64,000 bases of DNA, taken from positions 34,244-98,243 of the forward strand of contig CALRKB020000014.1 of NCBI GenBank assembly GCA_943367755.1. Reading direction: 5' to 3'. A model generated the notes under the pieces. That model was not told the origin of the DNA. It did no database searches and saw only the letters and a program-made list of their open reading frames with translations. The translations under genes and the position numbers were made by a program. Source of the DNA: PCC-6802 sp943367755 (GTDB lineage Bacteria > Cyanobacteriota > Cyanobacteriia > Pseudanabaenales > Pseudanabaenaceae). Positions 32,641 through 42,123 of the stretch are shown here, in pieces (the stretch's first letter is position 1; each line of letters opens with the position of its first letter).

Positions 32641-33552
32641 CTATCGTACATCCTTACCTAATATAAGGTCTAGTACATCTTCCCTAAGCTGATTAACTGC
32701 CCCAATCTTTCTGATTAACTGGGCAGTAGAAGATCCACGTTGTCCAGCTAGAGTTAACTTGCTGTTATAAACAAAAGTATAGGGATCTCTTTCTGGGAAA
32801 GTGCTGATTTGTTTGATGTACTTGGATTGCTCTGTAATTGTAGAAGTATACTCTGCCGAAGCAAAGAAATATTCCAAATCCAAGTTATTCGCAAAAGCAA
32901 TTTCAAAAGCTGCTTGATAGTGTCTTTCAGGTGCTTCGCTGTGAGCTACACCTTTTGCCTCTGGTCGTGAATTGTCTACTTCTTCAAATAAGTGCAACCT
33001 AAATTTGAGTAAAAAATCACTTTTGGTAATAGTTGAGGCAAAGATTTCAGATAGGAACTTGCGAAATTCTTCAACACTAACACTATCTTGTTTTTTAACT
33101 AAAATGTGCAATTTGACTATATCTAAGTGTCCATTGGGGTTACCACAAGGAATGTTATCTACATAGGTTTTAGAATTACCTGGATTGGTGATGTAACCAA
33201 TTGCTTGGCTGAAGATGTTATGTTCATCATCCATCAGTAAAGCCGCAGATTGGAACCATATATTGCGATCTTCGATAGTCTTAAAAGTTAGCTCTGCAAT
33301 ACTATTTAATTGGTCTTTCTCCTCCGTTTTATATTCTATGCCTTCAATAGTTGGCCATATGCCACCTTCATTATGGGCGACATGAAACTGCCAATATTGA
33401 TATTGTCTAGGCAATCTAGCACAAACTGGCCCATGGACATCTCTCCAGTAATCATCAAATAACTGTAGTGATAGTCCTCTTCTTTTCCATAGAAGCACAT
33501 AGAAAGCAACTGTACCCGCGCGATCGCGTGCTGAAAAATCTGTTGTACTCAT
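32641..33552 (-). CDS. EthD-domain-like protein
   Basis: The start is ATG 33552 with AAGGA upstream, giving 303 aa. The N-terminal domain contains VAFYVLLWKRRGLSLQLFDD YWRDVHGP split over residues about 14-40, the EthD pattern (....R..G.s...F..YW...H.P). EthD-like ferredoxin-fold domains accompany oxidative degradation or polyketide tailoring. The rest repeats a similar ferredoxin-like layout (KLHILVKKQDSVSVEEFRKF), so the chain probably holds two such domains. It is divergent from the LuxR regulator gene, a layout that suggests regulation by it. Confidence 0.7.
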   Translation of the reverse strand: MSTTDFSARDRAGTVAFYVLLWKRRGLSLQLFDDYWRDVHGPVCARLPRQYQYWQFHVAHNEGGIWPTIEGIEYKTEEKDQLNSIAELTFKTIEDRNIWFQSAALLMDDEHNIFSQAIGYITNPGNSKTYVDNIPCGNPNGHLDIVKLHILVKKQDSVSVEEFRKFLSEIFASTITKSDFLLKFRLHLFEEVDNSRPEAKGVAHSEAPERHYQAAFEIAFANNLDLEYFFASAEYTSTITEQSKYIKQISTFPERDPYTFVYNSKLTLAGQRGSSTAQLIRKIGAVNQLREDVLDLILGKDVR

Positions 33553-33686
33553 AATTATCCTTGTATTTGACGACCTGATCAGCTCAACACCCTGTTCTTC
33601 ATAGGTGTTATCATCGTGCAAACACTTCCCCGATCGCATCCAAGAAATCCTTGATGTTTCTGGGGAACTAAGACAAATAAGTTGGT

Positions 33687-34820
33687 ATGGCCAGACTTTC
33701 TAAGAATCAAGAGCGATCGCGACAGCAGATTTTGCAATTGGAATGGTCAAATTTGTTACCGAAAGAAGTTGGCAACGGAATTCTTTCGGCATTGCACCAT
33801 GCTATACCATCAGATGAAAGCGCACTATTTGGGGTCGATCCTACCAGCCTCTTATTCAACCAGATACTTGCCTATAGAGGGGACTTTAATACTTGGCAAC
33901 ATTGGTTACAGGAGATCTATTTGATCGAGGAACCGTTCCACGATCTCACCTTCCCTGGAATGATGCAGGCGAACGTATCTGCTATTGGTATTCACGATCT
34001 TCCTCAAATCTCTCTGGGTATTCCCCATTTCTGGATGGAATTTCTTTCCCCTGATGATTGGTGGCATCGTTATCACGACATCCATGGAGAGGCTAGCGGT
34101 GTTCTTCGTGCCTGTTTTATCGCAAATGGTCGCTGGATTGCGGCAATCCAGTTGGTTCGCGATGAGCCTAAGCAACTGTTTCGCGCGGGAGACATCGGAT
34201 TTATCCGTTTACTAGCACCGCTAATTGGGCGCTTACTGCATCAGTCCTATGAACGCGAACGAGCTTTGCAAACTACAGCCGTGGGGCCTGATATGAGTGG
34301 GATCTTAGTGATGGGGGAAAATAATCAAATTCAATTCTGTACACCTGCTGCTGAAGCGTGGATAGAGCACTTGGGAGGCAGTGGCTTACCATTTTCAGGT
34401 AACTTGCCCACAGCAATATGGGCGGCGATCGCTCGCTTGCGAGCCGATCTAAAAAGTCCCCTAGAACGCGCTCTTTATGTTTGGACACCAGCAGGTAACT
34501 TACGCATTGAAGCATCCAAATCAAATATGGATGGCTCGACGGCGATCGTGCTTGCGCCAGAACGTCCACCTATTCCACCTGACTTACCGATGCATTGGAG
34601 CTTAACTCCTCAAGAGCGACAAATTGTTTTGATGTTAGTAAAGGGAATGAGTAATCGTCAAATTGCGTCAGCATTAGTAATCAGCGAGAATACAGTAGAA
34701 TCCCACCTATCGCATGTTTATGAGAAGCTATCTGTACATAGTCGGAGAGAACTTTTAGCTTGTTTGTTTCGTGATGTTTACTGGACACAAATACAGTCAG
34801 TGGAAGAGTCTGCAAGTTAG
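33687..34820 (+). CDS. LuxR-type HTH transcriptional regulator
   Basis: The 377-aa protein ends in a GerE/LuxR HTH near residues 310-365: LTPQERQIVLMLVKGMSNRQ, then IASALVISENTVESHLSHVY and KL. The N-terminal 290 residues hold a GAF/PAS-like sensor (for example GIHDLPQISLGIPHFWMEFL, and ILVMGENNQIQFCTPAAEAW, a PAS-like strand). The ligand is unknown. It shares a 134-bp divergent intergenic region with the EthD-like gene, its most likely target. Confidence 0.85.
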   Translation: MARLSKNQERSRQQILQLEWSNLLPKEVGNGILSALHHAIPSDESALFGVDPTSLLFNQILAYRGDFNTWQHWLQEIYLIEEPFHDLTFPGMMQANVSAIGIHDLPQISLGIPHFWMEFLSPDDWWHRYHDIHGEASGVLRACFIANGRWIAAIQLVRDEPKQLFRAGDIGFIRLLAPLIGRLLHQSYERERALQTTAVGPDMSGILVMGENNQIQFCTPAAEAWIEHLGGSGLPFSGNLPTAIWAAIARLRADLKSPLERALYVWTPAGNLRIEASKSNMDGSTAIVLAPERPPIPPDLPMHWSLTPQERQIVLMLVKGMSNRQIASALVISENTVESHLSHVYEKLSVHSRRELLACLFRDVYWTQIQSVEESAS

Positions 34821-34884
34821 GGAGATCGCTTCTCTATCTATGGACTGAGCCCATAACTAATTGATAATTGATAACTGTTAATTT

Positions 34885-36609
34885 CTACTGAAACTGGCGG
34901 GCGTGGAATTGAGCGTAACGTCCTGCTTGAGCGATCAATTCTTCGTGATTACCAGATTCAATAATTCTGCCTTGCTCTAATACAAAGATGCGATCGCTAT
35001 TCCTCACAGTCGCTAAACGATGGGCAATTACAAATACTGTGCGTCCTTGCATAACCCGTTGCAAAGCCTCTTGCACCAAAGCTTCCGACTCGGCATCTAA
35101 AGCTGAAGTAGCTTCATCGAGGATCAGAATTTTAGGATTGTGCAGAACTGCTCGGGCGATCGCAATTCTCTGTTTTTGTCCGCCCGAAAGATTTACACCC
35201 CTTTCGCCTACCCAAGTTTGATATCCTTCCGGAAATTGAGAGATGAAATCATGGGCATTGGCAATCTTGGCGGCAGCTTGGACTGCTTCTAGATCGAAGT
35301 TCTCTTGACCAAAAGCAATATTAGAAGCGATCGTGCCGGAAAATAGAGTAGTTTCCTGGGGCACGATCGCCATTTGTTGTCTTAAACTTCTTAAGGTTAC
35401 GTCTTTAATGTCGATGCCATCAATCAGAATCTTGCCTGATTTGGGGTCGTGGAAACGCATTAACAGATTAACAAGCGTGGATTTTCCAGCTCCAGAAGAA
35501 CCCACCAAAGCAATTACTTCACCCGGGAAGGTGAGGAAGCTAATATCCTTTAAGACAGGTTGATCGCTCTGATAATGGAATTGCACTTGCTGATATTCCA
35601 CTTTGCCCGTAACAGTCGGCAATTCGCTAGCATTCGGCTTTTCTGTGACGACGGGACGAATTTGAAATAGCTCAAAAATGCGATCGCACGATGCCTCTGC
35701 TTGCTTAATCTCGTTGTAATTGCTAGTCACATTGCGAATGGGATCGGTAATTAGGGCTACAGCGGCGCAAAATGCCACAAATTGACTGGCTTTGAGCTGT
35801 CCACGCGAGATTTGCCACACTCCTAACCAAATTAGAATAATAATGCCCGCTGCTTGCAGAAGGCTGATTACGGGATATTGAATTGCTCTAATCTTATCTG
35901 TCGCATACTTGCGTTGGCGATTTTGTTCCGCCTCATTACGAAATCTCTTGATCTCATATCCTTCGGCGGCAAAAGCCCTAACTAAGCGAATACCATTAAA
36001 TACTTCTGACAATAAAGAAGAAAGATTAGATATCTGATCCTGGCTACGGCGAGTCAGAGATAACATGCGATCGCCAAACCAAGCGACCAAGATAGCTAAA
36101 GCAGGCGCAACTAGGAATACCGTCAAAGTTAACACCCAATTTAGATAGATCATATAGGCCAAAATGAAGATCAGTTGCAACACCGAAGGGATGAACTGAT
36201 GGAAGAATTTACCTATGACCTCAGCAATGCGATCAATATCCTCTGTTAAGCGATAGGAAAGGTCGCCAGTGCGGGCTTCGGCGAAATAATCCAAATCCAA
36301 ACTATGGAGGTGAGCATAGACATCTACGCGCAAATCTAGCGCCACCTTTAAAGCTGCTTGAGACATCAGGGCATCCTGTCCATACTGAAACACTCCCTGC
36401 ACGACAAATAGCAACAGGGTAAAGCCTGAAATTCTGGTGATTCCGGCGACATCTCCGGCAGCAAAAGCCTCAGATACCAGGCCAAAAATGTGTGCCAATA
36501 GCGGCATCCCACCGATGTAGAACAGCGTACAGATAAATGCTTTGGTAATCAGCAACCAGTGCGGACGAATATAGGTGCTTAGTTGCCAATAGGAAGATCG
36601 CTTACTCAA
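34885..36609 (-). CDS. ABC exporter, MsbA/lipid-A-type half transporter
   Basis: The 574-aa protein has six N-terminal membrane helices followed by an ABC domain: Walker A GSSGAGKSTL, Q-loop VPQET, signature LSGGQKQRIAIARA, Walker B ILILDEATSALD and switch His AHRLATVR. Such half transporters dimerise and export lipids, peptides or drugs. It is far (16 kb) from the RiPP genes, so a link to peptide export is only conceivable. The gene is followed downstream by the convergent LuxR gene. Confidence 0.92.
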   Translation of the reverse strand: MSKRSSYWQLSTYIRPHWLLITKAFICTLFYIGGMPLLAHIFGLVSEAFAAGDVAGITRISGFTLLLFVVQGVFQYGQDALMSQAALKVALDLRVDVYAHLHSLDLDYFAEARTGDLSYRLTEDIDRIAEVIGKFFHQFIPSVLQLIFILAYMIYLNWVLTLTVFLVAPALAILVAWFGDRMLSLTRRSQDQISNLSSLLSEVFNGIRLVRAFAAEGYEIKRFRNEAEQNRQRKYATDKIRAIQYPVISLLQAAGIIILIWLGVWQISRGQLKASQFVAFCAAVALITDPIRNVTSNYNEIKQAEASCDRIFELFQIRPVVTEKPNASELPTVTGKVEYQQVQFHYQSDQPVLKDISFLTFPGEVIALVGSSGAGKSTLVNLLMRFHDPKSGKILIDGIDIKDVTLRSLRQQMAIVPQETTLFSGTIASNIAFGQENFDLEAVQAAAKIANAHDFISQFPEGYQTWVGERGVNLSGGQKQRIAIARAVLHNPKILILDEATSALDAESEALVQEALQRVMQGRTVFVIAHRLATVRNSDRIFVLEQGRIIESGNHEELIAQAGRYAQFHARQFQ

Positions 36610-37119
36610 TGCAGACTCAACTCGCTCCAGATTATTTGCTTAAACTAATCTACCGTCATATTCATACTCAATGCTAGCGAACTAGATTTTTTTGATAGCG
36701 GGTTCCAGATCACTGTAGTACTGATGCAACTATGAACCTCTGATATCATAAGGTTTTCAAAAAGCTAAAAGCTAATCTTGCTAGAGTTATGGGTACCTCT
36801 AAAAACTCAAAATTATTGTTCCTGTAAATAACCTATGGATAGCCACAGATGAAAATATAAATCGTTGCTCTCAAACTCGATTCATGGTGCAGCCACCGCT
36901 TTACCCTGTTAAATCGTTTGAGTTTGCAGGTAAGGAAACGTCTTCTTAACTGCCAGTTGAGTTTTTAGGAGATTATTCAAGGTTTAGGATTTCTGCATTG
37001 CGATCGCCCTCCACCCCAAAACGCTGCGATCGCAACCGCCATCATCGAAAATCAGGGTAAGATTTCAAAATTGCGTTAAGAGGCAATAAGCGATCCCCTG
37101 AAATACTTATGGTTGGCGT
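36610..37119. other. Intergenic gap without visible gene
   Basis: About 510 bp of mostly AT-rich DNA between the divergent ABC-exporter and methyltransferase genes. It contains two HIP1-like sites near 37.0 kb and several stop codons in all frames; an antisense frame at 37042-37500 overlaps the methyltransferase start and looks like a shadow. No terminator, repeat or RNA gene was recognised. Confidence 0.5.
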
Positions 37120-39990
37120 ATGAATGCAGTCGAAATCGAAGAAGCCGTTTCCCAGCTTGCGGGCGCACCCTTTGACCCGGAGGAGTTCCCCTTTGCCTTC
37201 CTGGAAGCCTTCGGTAATAAGCAAACGACACTCAAGAAGCTCAAAAGTGGTAGCTCGAACCAATCTGATCTGCCTGGTGGCGTACTCCAGCGCAACAATA
37301 TTCATTTGCAGGTGTGTCCAGAAGGCGAGGTGACAAACACGCTCACGGCTTTGCGAGAGAGCAAGGCGACGGCTCGGTATAAGGCGAAATTCATCCTCGC
37401 GACCGACGGTACCAGCTTTGAGGCGGAAAACCTCGCCGATGGGGAAACCGTCGCTTGCGACTATCCCGACTTTCACGACCACTTCGGTTTTTTCCTGCAA
37501 TTGGCGGGGATTACGACGGTTAAGCAGATCCGGGAGAATGCCTTTGATATCAAGGCGACGGGTCGCCTCAACCGCCTCTATATCGAACTACTGAAGGATA
37601 ACCCGGACTGGGATGGGGAGGAGCGCCGGGAGGAGATGAACCACTTCATGGCGCGGCTGATCTTCTGCTTCTTTGCGGAGGATACGAATATCTTCCACAG
37701 CAATGGCCTGTTCACGGCCACCATTCAGCAAATGAGCGCGAGTGATTCGTCGAATACTCATGAGGTGATCTCTGAATTGTTTCGGGCGATGTGTACGCCA
37801 CTGAACGCGCGGGAATCAGCCAAGATTCGCAATTGGGCGAATGTGTTTCCCTATGTGAATGGAGGACTGTTTTCGGGTGGGGTGGAGGTGCCGCGTTTTA
37901 GTAAGATTGCGCGATCGTATCTGCTGCATGTGGGCAATCTCGACTGGACGAAGATTAATCCCGATATTTTTGGGTCGATGATTCAGGCGGTGGCGGATGA
38001 GGAGGAGCGAGGGGCGTTGGGGATGCACTATACCAGTGTGCCGAATATCCTCAAAGTGTTGAATCCTCTGTTTTTGGATGATTTGCGTGGCCAGCTTGAG
38101 GCGGCGGGGGACAATGTGCGGAAGTTGCTGAATTTGCGGCAGCGGATGGCGCGGATTCGGGTGTTTGACCCTGCCTGTGGGTCGGGGAATTTTTTGGTGA
38201 TCGCTTATAAGGAGATGCGGGCGATCGAGGCGGAAATTAATATCCGGCGGGGGGAGGCGGATCGTCGTTCTGAGATTCCGTTGACGAATTTTCGGGGGAT
38301 TGAGATTCGTCATTTTGCGACGGAGATTGCGCGGTTGGCGTTAATTATTGCGGAGTATCAATGTGATGTGTTGTATCGGGGGGCAAGGTTGGCGCTGGCG
38401 GAGTTTTTGCCGTTGAAGGCGGATAATTGGATTACTTGTGGGAATGCGTTGCGTTTGGATTGGTTGAGTCTTTGTCCGCCGACGGGGACGGGGGTGAGGG
38501 TGCAGCGAGAGGATTTGGATTTGTGGGGGGAGACACGGGAAGAGGCAGAAATTGATTTTGAGAATGAGGGGGGAGAAACCTATATTTGTGGAAATCCGCC
38601 GTATGCAGGTGCAACTATGAAAGCTCCAAAAGACGCGAGCAAAGAATTGAAGGAACGTTTAAGAAAGGAGAATGAAAGCCGTAAGTCAGACCTGAAAGCC
38701 GTCTTTGATCACCACACTAAAACATGGAAATCCCTGGACTATGTAGCTGGCTGGTTTATGAAGGCTGCGGAATATGGTACAAAAACTCACACAGTTACCG
38801 CTTTTGTATCCACCAACTCTATTTGTCAAGGGCAGCAAGTTCCTACACTTTGGCCGCTGATATTCAAGACTGGGCATCACATCGTGTTTGCCCATACTAG
38901 CTTCAAATGGAAAAATCTGGCTGCTAACAACGCTGGCGTAACAGTTGTAATTGTTGGACTTTCATGTCAAATAAGTAAGAAACGCTGTCTTTATACTTCC
39001 AATAGATCCGAAGATACTTCTGTCAAAGAAGTGGAACACATTAACGCCTATTTGGTTCCAGATCAGGATGTAATCATAAAAAAGCGACCTAAACCATTGG
39101 GCGGATTAAATACCATGATCAAAGGAAATTCGCCTACTGATGGAGGACATTTGTTGCTTAACAAGGGAGAGATAGAAGGTCTTAATCTGACAAAAATACA
39201 ATATCAGAAGCTGGTGCGCCGATTTCTTGGCTCTGAAGATTCTATAGAAGGCAAAGAGCGTTTTTGTTTATGGTTGGATAATACAGATGTTGATCGATTA
39301 GCACAAAATAAAGCAATTTCAGAGCGTCTGAATGGTGTAAGAAAAATGCGTCTTAATAGCGACAAAAAACAAACGAAAGAGTTGTCCACAATGCCTTTTC
39401 GTTTTGGTGAAATTCGTCAAATTGGGGACGAGCTTCCCATTGTAATTCCTCGGCATAGTTCTGAGAACCGTGAGTATTTGCCATTTGCAATGGGCAACAG
39501 AGGTGACATCATTGCGGATAGTGCATCTGCCTTATACGACGCACCACTCTGGAATGTATCGATTTTCTCTTCGCGCTTACACCTCGTCTGGATCGCCACC
39601 GTCTGCGGCAAACTGGAAACCCGATATCGCTACTCCAACACCCTCGGCTGGAACACCTTCCCCGTCCCCACCCTCACCGACCAAAACAAAACCGACCTCA
39701 CCCGTTGCGCCGAAGACATCCTCCTCGCTCGCGAACAATACTTCCCCGCCACCATTGCCGATATGTACGACCCCGATCGCATGGACAGCGAATTTCCCCT
39801 AGTCCGCGAAGCCCACGATCGCAACGACGAAGTACTCGAACGCATCTACATCGGACGCCGCTTCAAAAACGACACCGAGCGATTAGAAAAACTGTTTGAG
39901 TTATATACCAAAATGACCAGCCAGCAAACCTCTGCGAAAAGAAAAAGTCTGCCAAACGTAAAACTTAGCCATAATAATGGACAGAGATAA
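37120..39990 (+). CDS. MmeI-like adenine DNA methyltransferase
   Basis: The 956-aa protein has an MmeI-like N-domain, helical spacer (FMARLIFCFFAEDTNIF near residues 178-194), methyltransferase with SAM motif FDPACGSGNF near 348 and catalytic NPPY near 491 (CGNPPYAG), a target-recognition region (about 500-820) and a C-terminal domain. No PD-(D/E)XK nuclease motif was spotted at the N-terminus, so it may be methyltransferase only and depend on the helicase and GIY-YIG genes downstream. The TRD part (about 38.6-39.57 kb) is AT-rich against GC-rich flanks. The last 20 residues appear frame-shifted compared with the remnant at 41579-41686. Confidence 0.88.
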   Translation: MNAVEIEEAVSQLAGAPFDPEEFPFAFLEAFGNKQTTLKKLKSGSSNQSDLPGGVLQRNNIHLQVCPEGEVTNTLTALRESKATARYKAKFILATDGTSFEAENLADGETVACDYPDFHDHFGFFLQLAGITTVKQIRENAFDIKATGRLNRLYIELLKDNPDWDGEERREEMNHFMARLIFCFFAEDTNIFHSNGLFTATIQQMSASDSSNTHEVISELFRAMCTPLNARESAKIRNWANVFPYVNGGLFSGGVEVPRFSKIARSYLLHVGNLDWTKINPDIFGSMIQAVADEEERGALGMHYTSVPNILKVLNPLFLDDLRGQLEAAGDNVRKLLNLRQRMARIRVFDPACGSGNFLVIAYKEMRAIEAEINIRRGEADRRSEIPLTNFRGIEIRHFATEIARLALIIAEYQCDVLYRGARLALAEFLPLKADNWITCGNALRLDWLSLCPPTGTGVRVQREDLDLWGETREEAEIDFENEGGETYICGNPPYAGATMKAPKDASKELKERLRKENESRKSDLKAVFDHHTKTWKSLDYVAGWFMKAAEYGTKTHTVTAFVSTNSICQGQQVPTLWPLIFKTGHHIVFAHTSFKWKNLAANNAGVTVVIVGLSCQISKKRCLYTSNRSEDTSVKEVEHINAYLVPDQDVIIKKRPKPLGGLNTMIKGNSPTDGGHLLLNKGEIEGLNLTKIQYQKLVRRFLGSEDSIEGKERFCLWLDNTDVDRLAQNKAISERLNGVRKMRLNSDKKQTKELSTMPFRFGEIRQIGDELPIVIPRHSSENREYLPFAMGNRGDIIADSASALYDAPLWNVSIFSSRLHLVWIATVCGKLETRYRYSNTLGWNTFPVPTLTDQNKTDLTRCAEDILLAREQYFPATIADMYDPDRMDSEFPLVREAHDRNDEVLERIYIGRRFKNDTERLEKLFELYTKMTSQQTSAKRKSLPNVKLSHNNGQR

Positions 39991-39992
39991 AT

Positions 39993-41411
39993 ATGGTTAC
40001 TCTTGAAAATCTAGAGCAATGGTTACTTGCCCCCGCCGAAACCGAGAGGCTTGAATTCAAAGAAGCTAAACAGCAGTACGATACAACTAAACTTTTGCGT
40101 TACTGCGTCGCTTTAGCCAATGAAGGGGGCGGTCATTTAGTCCTTGGTGTTACCAATAAACCTCCTCGAAATGTAGTAGGGACGCAAGCGTTTCCCTCTG
40201 TAACTTCTCTCAATGACATCAAAGCTCTAATTGTCGAGAAGCTGAGATTTCGAGTAGACGTAACAGAGTTAAACCATGCCAATGGGCGGGTGTTAGTTTT
40301 TGAAATACCCACTCGACCCGTAGGACAGGCATTCACGTTTGAGGGTGCATATTTAATGCGGGCGGGTGAAGACTTGGTGCCAATGACACCTGATATGCTC
40401 AAGCGCATTTTTGCTGAAGACCAACAGGACTGGTTTTCCCAAACTGCTCGATCGGATGCCAGCCCTGATGATGTTATTTCGCTCCTCGATACCCAAACAT
40501 ACTTCGAGCTACTAAACATTCCCTATCCAACCAGTCGCGATGCTGTCTTGGAGCGATTGCAGAGTCAAGACTTAATTAAACAGGCATCTCAAGGTTGGAC
40601 AATCACAAATCTCGCTGCTATCCTTCTAGCGAAAAAGCTAGATGCCTTCTCCTCTGCCCTAGCTCGTAAAGCGCCCCGTGTTGTTATTTATGAGGGTATA
40701 AACAAGCTCCAAACGCGCGATGATAAGACAGACAGTCGTGGCTATGCCGTTGGTTTTGAAGGTTTAGTCGATTTTGTTCATTCAGCAGCACCACAAAATC
40801 GCTTCATTGAAGAAGTCATGCGGGAAGAAGTGAAAATGTTCCCCAAACAGGCACTCAGAGAGTTGATTGCTAATGCCCTAGTACATCAGGATTTTCTAGC
40901 CACAGGCGCTTCAGTGATGATCGAGATGTATAGCGATCGGATTGAAATTTCTAATCCCGGCATCCCACCCATTCAAGTAGAACGCTTTATTGACGAATAC
41001 CGTTCGCGCAATGAGCAACTTGCCGACCTCATGCGCCGCTTTGGTATTTGCGAAGAAAAGGGTAGTGGTATTGACAAAGTAGTGAGTGCGGCAGAGGTCT
41101 TTCAACTACCTGCGCCAGATTTTCGGGTAGGTGAGACACGCACTACGTCCATCTTATTCGCTCATCAAGATTTTTCTGACATGAGTAAATCCGATCGAAT
41201 TCGAGCCTGCTATCAGCATTGCTGCCTACTATACGTCAGCAACCGGCAGATGTCGAACCAGACCCTACGGGAGAGATTTGGTTTTGACGAGTCAAAAAAC
41301 GTCTTGGTTTCTCAAGTGATTAGTGCTACCAAGGAAGCGGGGTTAATCAAGGCAGATGACTCTGCTTCGACCTCAACTCGCTATGCTCGTTACCTCCCTT
41401 TTTGGGCATGA
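39993..41411 (+). CDS. AlbA_2 (Schlafen-like) ATP-binding protein with HATPase-like domain
   Basis: The 472-aa protein begins with an AlbA_2 domain: ETERLEFKEAKQQYD, then CVALANEGGGHLVLGVTN, the classical ExxxxEFK...NxxGGxxxxGV pattern. Residues about 290-360 contain ELIANALVHQDF, IEISNPGIPP and EEKGSGIDKV, matching the GHKL-type ATPase domain (HATPase_c_4) found in RecG-like regulators. The C-terminus looks winged-helix. These proteins act as regulators or in phage defence. The gene starts 2 bp after the methyltransferase stop and is flanked by a duplicated methyltransferase tail, so it seems inserted. Confidence 0.85.
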   Translation: MVTLENLEQWLLAPAETERLEFKEAKQQYDTTKLLRYCVALANEGGGHLVLGVTNKPPRNVVGTQAFPSVTSLNDIKALIVEKLRFRVDVTELNHANGRVLVFEIPTRPVGQAFTFEGAYLMRAGEDLVPMTPDMLKRIFAEDQQDWFSQTARSDASPDDVISLLDTQTYFELLNIPYPTSRDAVLERLQSQDLIKQASQGWTITNLAAILLAKKLDAFSSALARKAPRVVIYEGINKLQTRDDKTDSRGYAVGFEGLVDFVHSAAPQNRFIEEVMREEVKMFPKQALRELIANALVHQDFLATGASVMIEMYSDRIEISNPGIPPIQVERFIDEYRSRNEQLADLMRRFGICEEKGSGIDKVVSAAEVFQLPAPDFRVGETRTTSILFAHQDFSDMSKSDRIRACYQHCCLLYVSNRQMSNQTLRERFGFDESKNVLVSQVISATKEAGLIKADDSASTSTRYARYLPFWA

Positions 41412-41495
41412 AAGTGCTTAAAAGCAAATCCACATGACGAAGATCAAAAGCTTCAAACCCTTATGAGTAAAGGATTTAAGTGCTTAAAAGCAAAT
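41412..41495 (+). repeat. 18-bp direct repeat after the AlbA_2 gene
   Basis: AAGTGCTTAAAAGCAAAT occurs at 41412-41429 and again at 41478-41495, 66 bp apart. Each copy contains the near-palindrome TGCTTAAAAGCA. The first copy overlaps the region just after the AlbA_2 stop. It may mark the boundary of an inserted segment. Confidence 0.5.
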
Positions 41496-41578
41496 GGGAG
41501 TCGCCCCAAAACCATGCCCGCTAACCTCCGCGCAGACCATGCTACTCCAAAGAAAACGCTGATTGATCGCACTACATT

Positions 41579-41686
41579 GATCGCCGCTTCAAAAACGACA
41601 CTGAACGCCTCGAAAAACTGTTTGAGCTATATACCAAAATGACCACCCAGCAACCATCGGTGAAAAAGTCTACCAAACGCAAATAA
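41579..41686 (+). pseudogene. Remnant of a methyltransferase 3' end
   Basis: The 35 sense codons read DRRFKNDTERLEKLFELYTK, then MTTQQPSVKKSTKRK and a stop. Residues RRFKNDTERLEKLFELYTKM are identical to the end of the methyltransferase at about 39.85-39.92 kb, while third positions differ (for example GAA CGC CTC against GAG CGA TTA). So this is an older or separately diverged copy, not a recent duplication. Nothing upstream of it belongs to the gene. It shows that the ancestral methyltransferase ended here, next to the DUF2281 gene, before the AlbA_2 segment came in. Confidence 0.8.
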
Positions 41687-41733
41687 AGGCACGAAATAAT
41701 GAAAACATTACACTACACTTTAGGATTCTAGTC

Positions 41734-42084
41734 ATGGCTAAAACAACCATAGAACGGCAAAATCTGATTGAGGCAGTCAATGCCCTGCCTGATGAAGTTC
41801 TGATCGAGCTTGCCAGTTTTGTTGAATACTTACGCTATAAAACAGTCCAGCACCAGAACTCTGAGCCTCCCAAGCAAAATTTTTTATTAACGGTTGCAGG
41901 TTTGGGGAAATCTGGACAAGCCGAATTTCTCCACCAAAAACAACTATCCTCCCCTCAACCTCAAGCGATCCCTCCCGGCACCCTCACCGGACTTCGGGGC
42001 ATCGCCAAACGTCCCGGAGCAGCCCCAAACGATGAGGTTCTACAAGCAGACTATACCGACTATCTAACCCAAAAATATCAATAA
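41734..42084 (+). CDS. DUF2281-like antitoxin-type protein
   Basis: The 116-aa protein starts with a helical segment LIEAVNALPDEVLIELASFV followed by EYLRYK, the DUF2281 pattern (LPDE...E...FV.FL..K). The remainder is Pro/Gln-rich and ends YTDYLTQKYQ. Such proteins are commonly paired with toxins or with Uma2 nucleases, and here a Uma2 gene follows 39 bp downstream. It probably forms a small module inserted between the methyltransferase and helicase genes. Confidence 0.65.
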   Translation: MAKTTIERQNLIEAVNALPDEVLIELASFVEYLRYKTVQHQNSEPPKQNFLLTVAGLGKSGQAEFLHQKQLSSPQPQAIPPGTLTGLRGIAKRPGAAPNDEVLQADYTDYLTQKYQ

Positions 42085-42123
42085 GCCTACCTATGAAAAT
42101 TCCCATCTTCGGAGGATAGAATA

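Noticed and set aside
34885..36609. ABC exporter as the transporter of the RiPP locus
   Set aside because: It lies 16 kb away among unrelated genes, lacks a peptidase C39 domain and looks like a general MsbA-type exporter.
37816..38313. Minus-strand frame of 165 codons opposite the methyltransferase
   Set aside because: Its product is His/Arg/Pro-rich low-complexity, typical of reading the complement of G-rich codons; the plus strand carries the SAM motif here.
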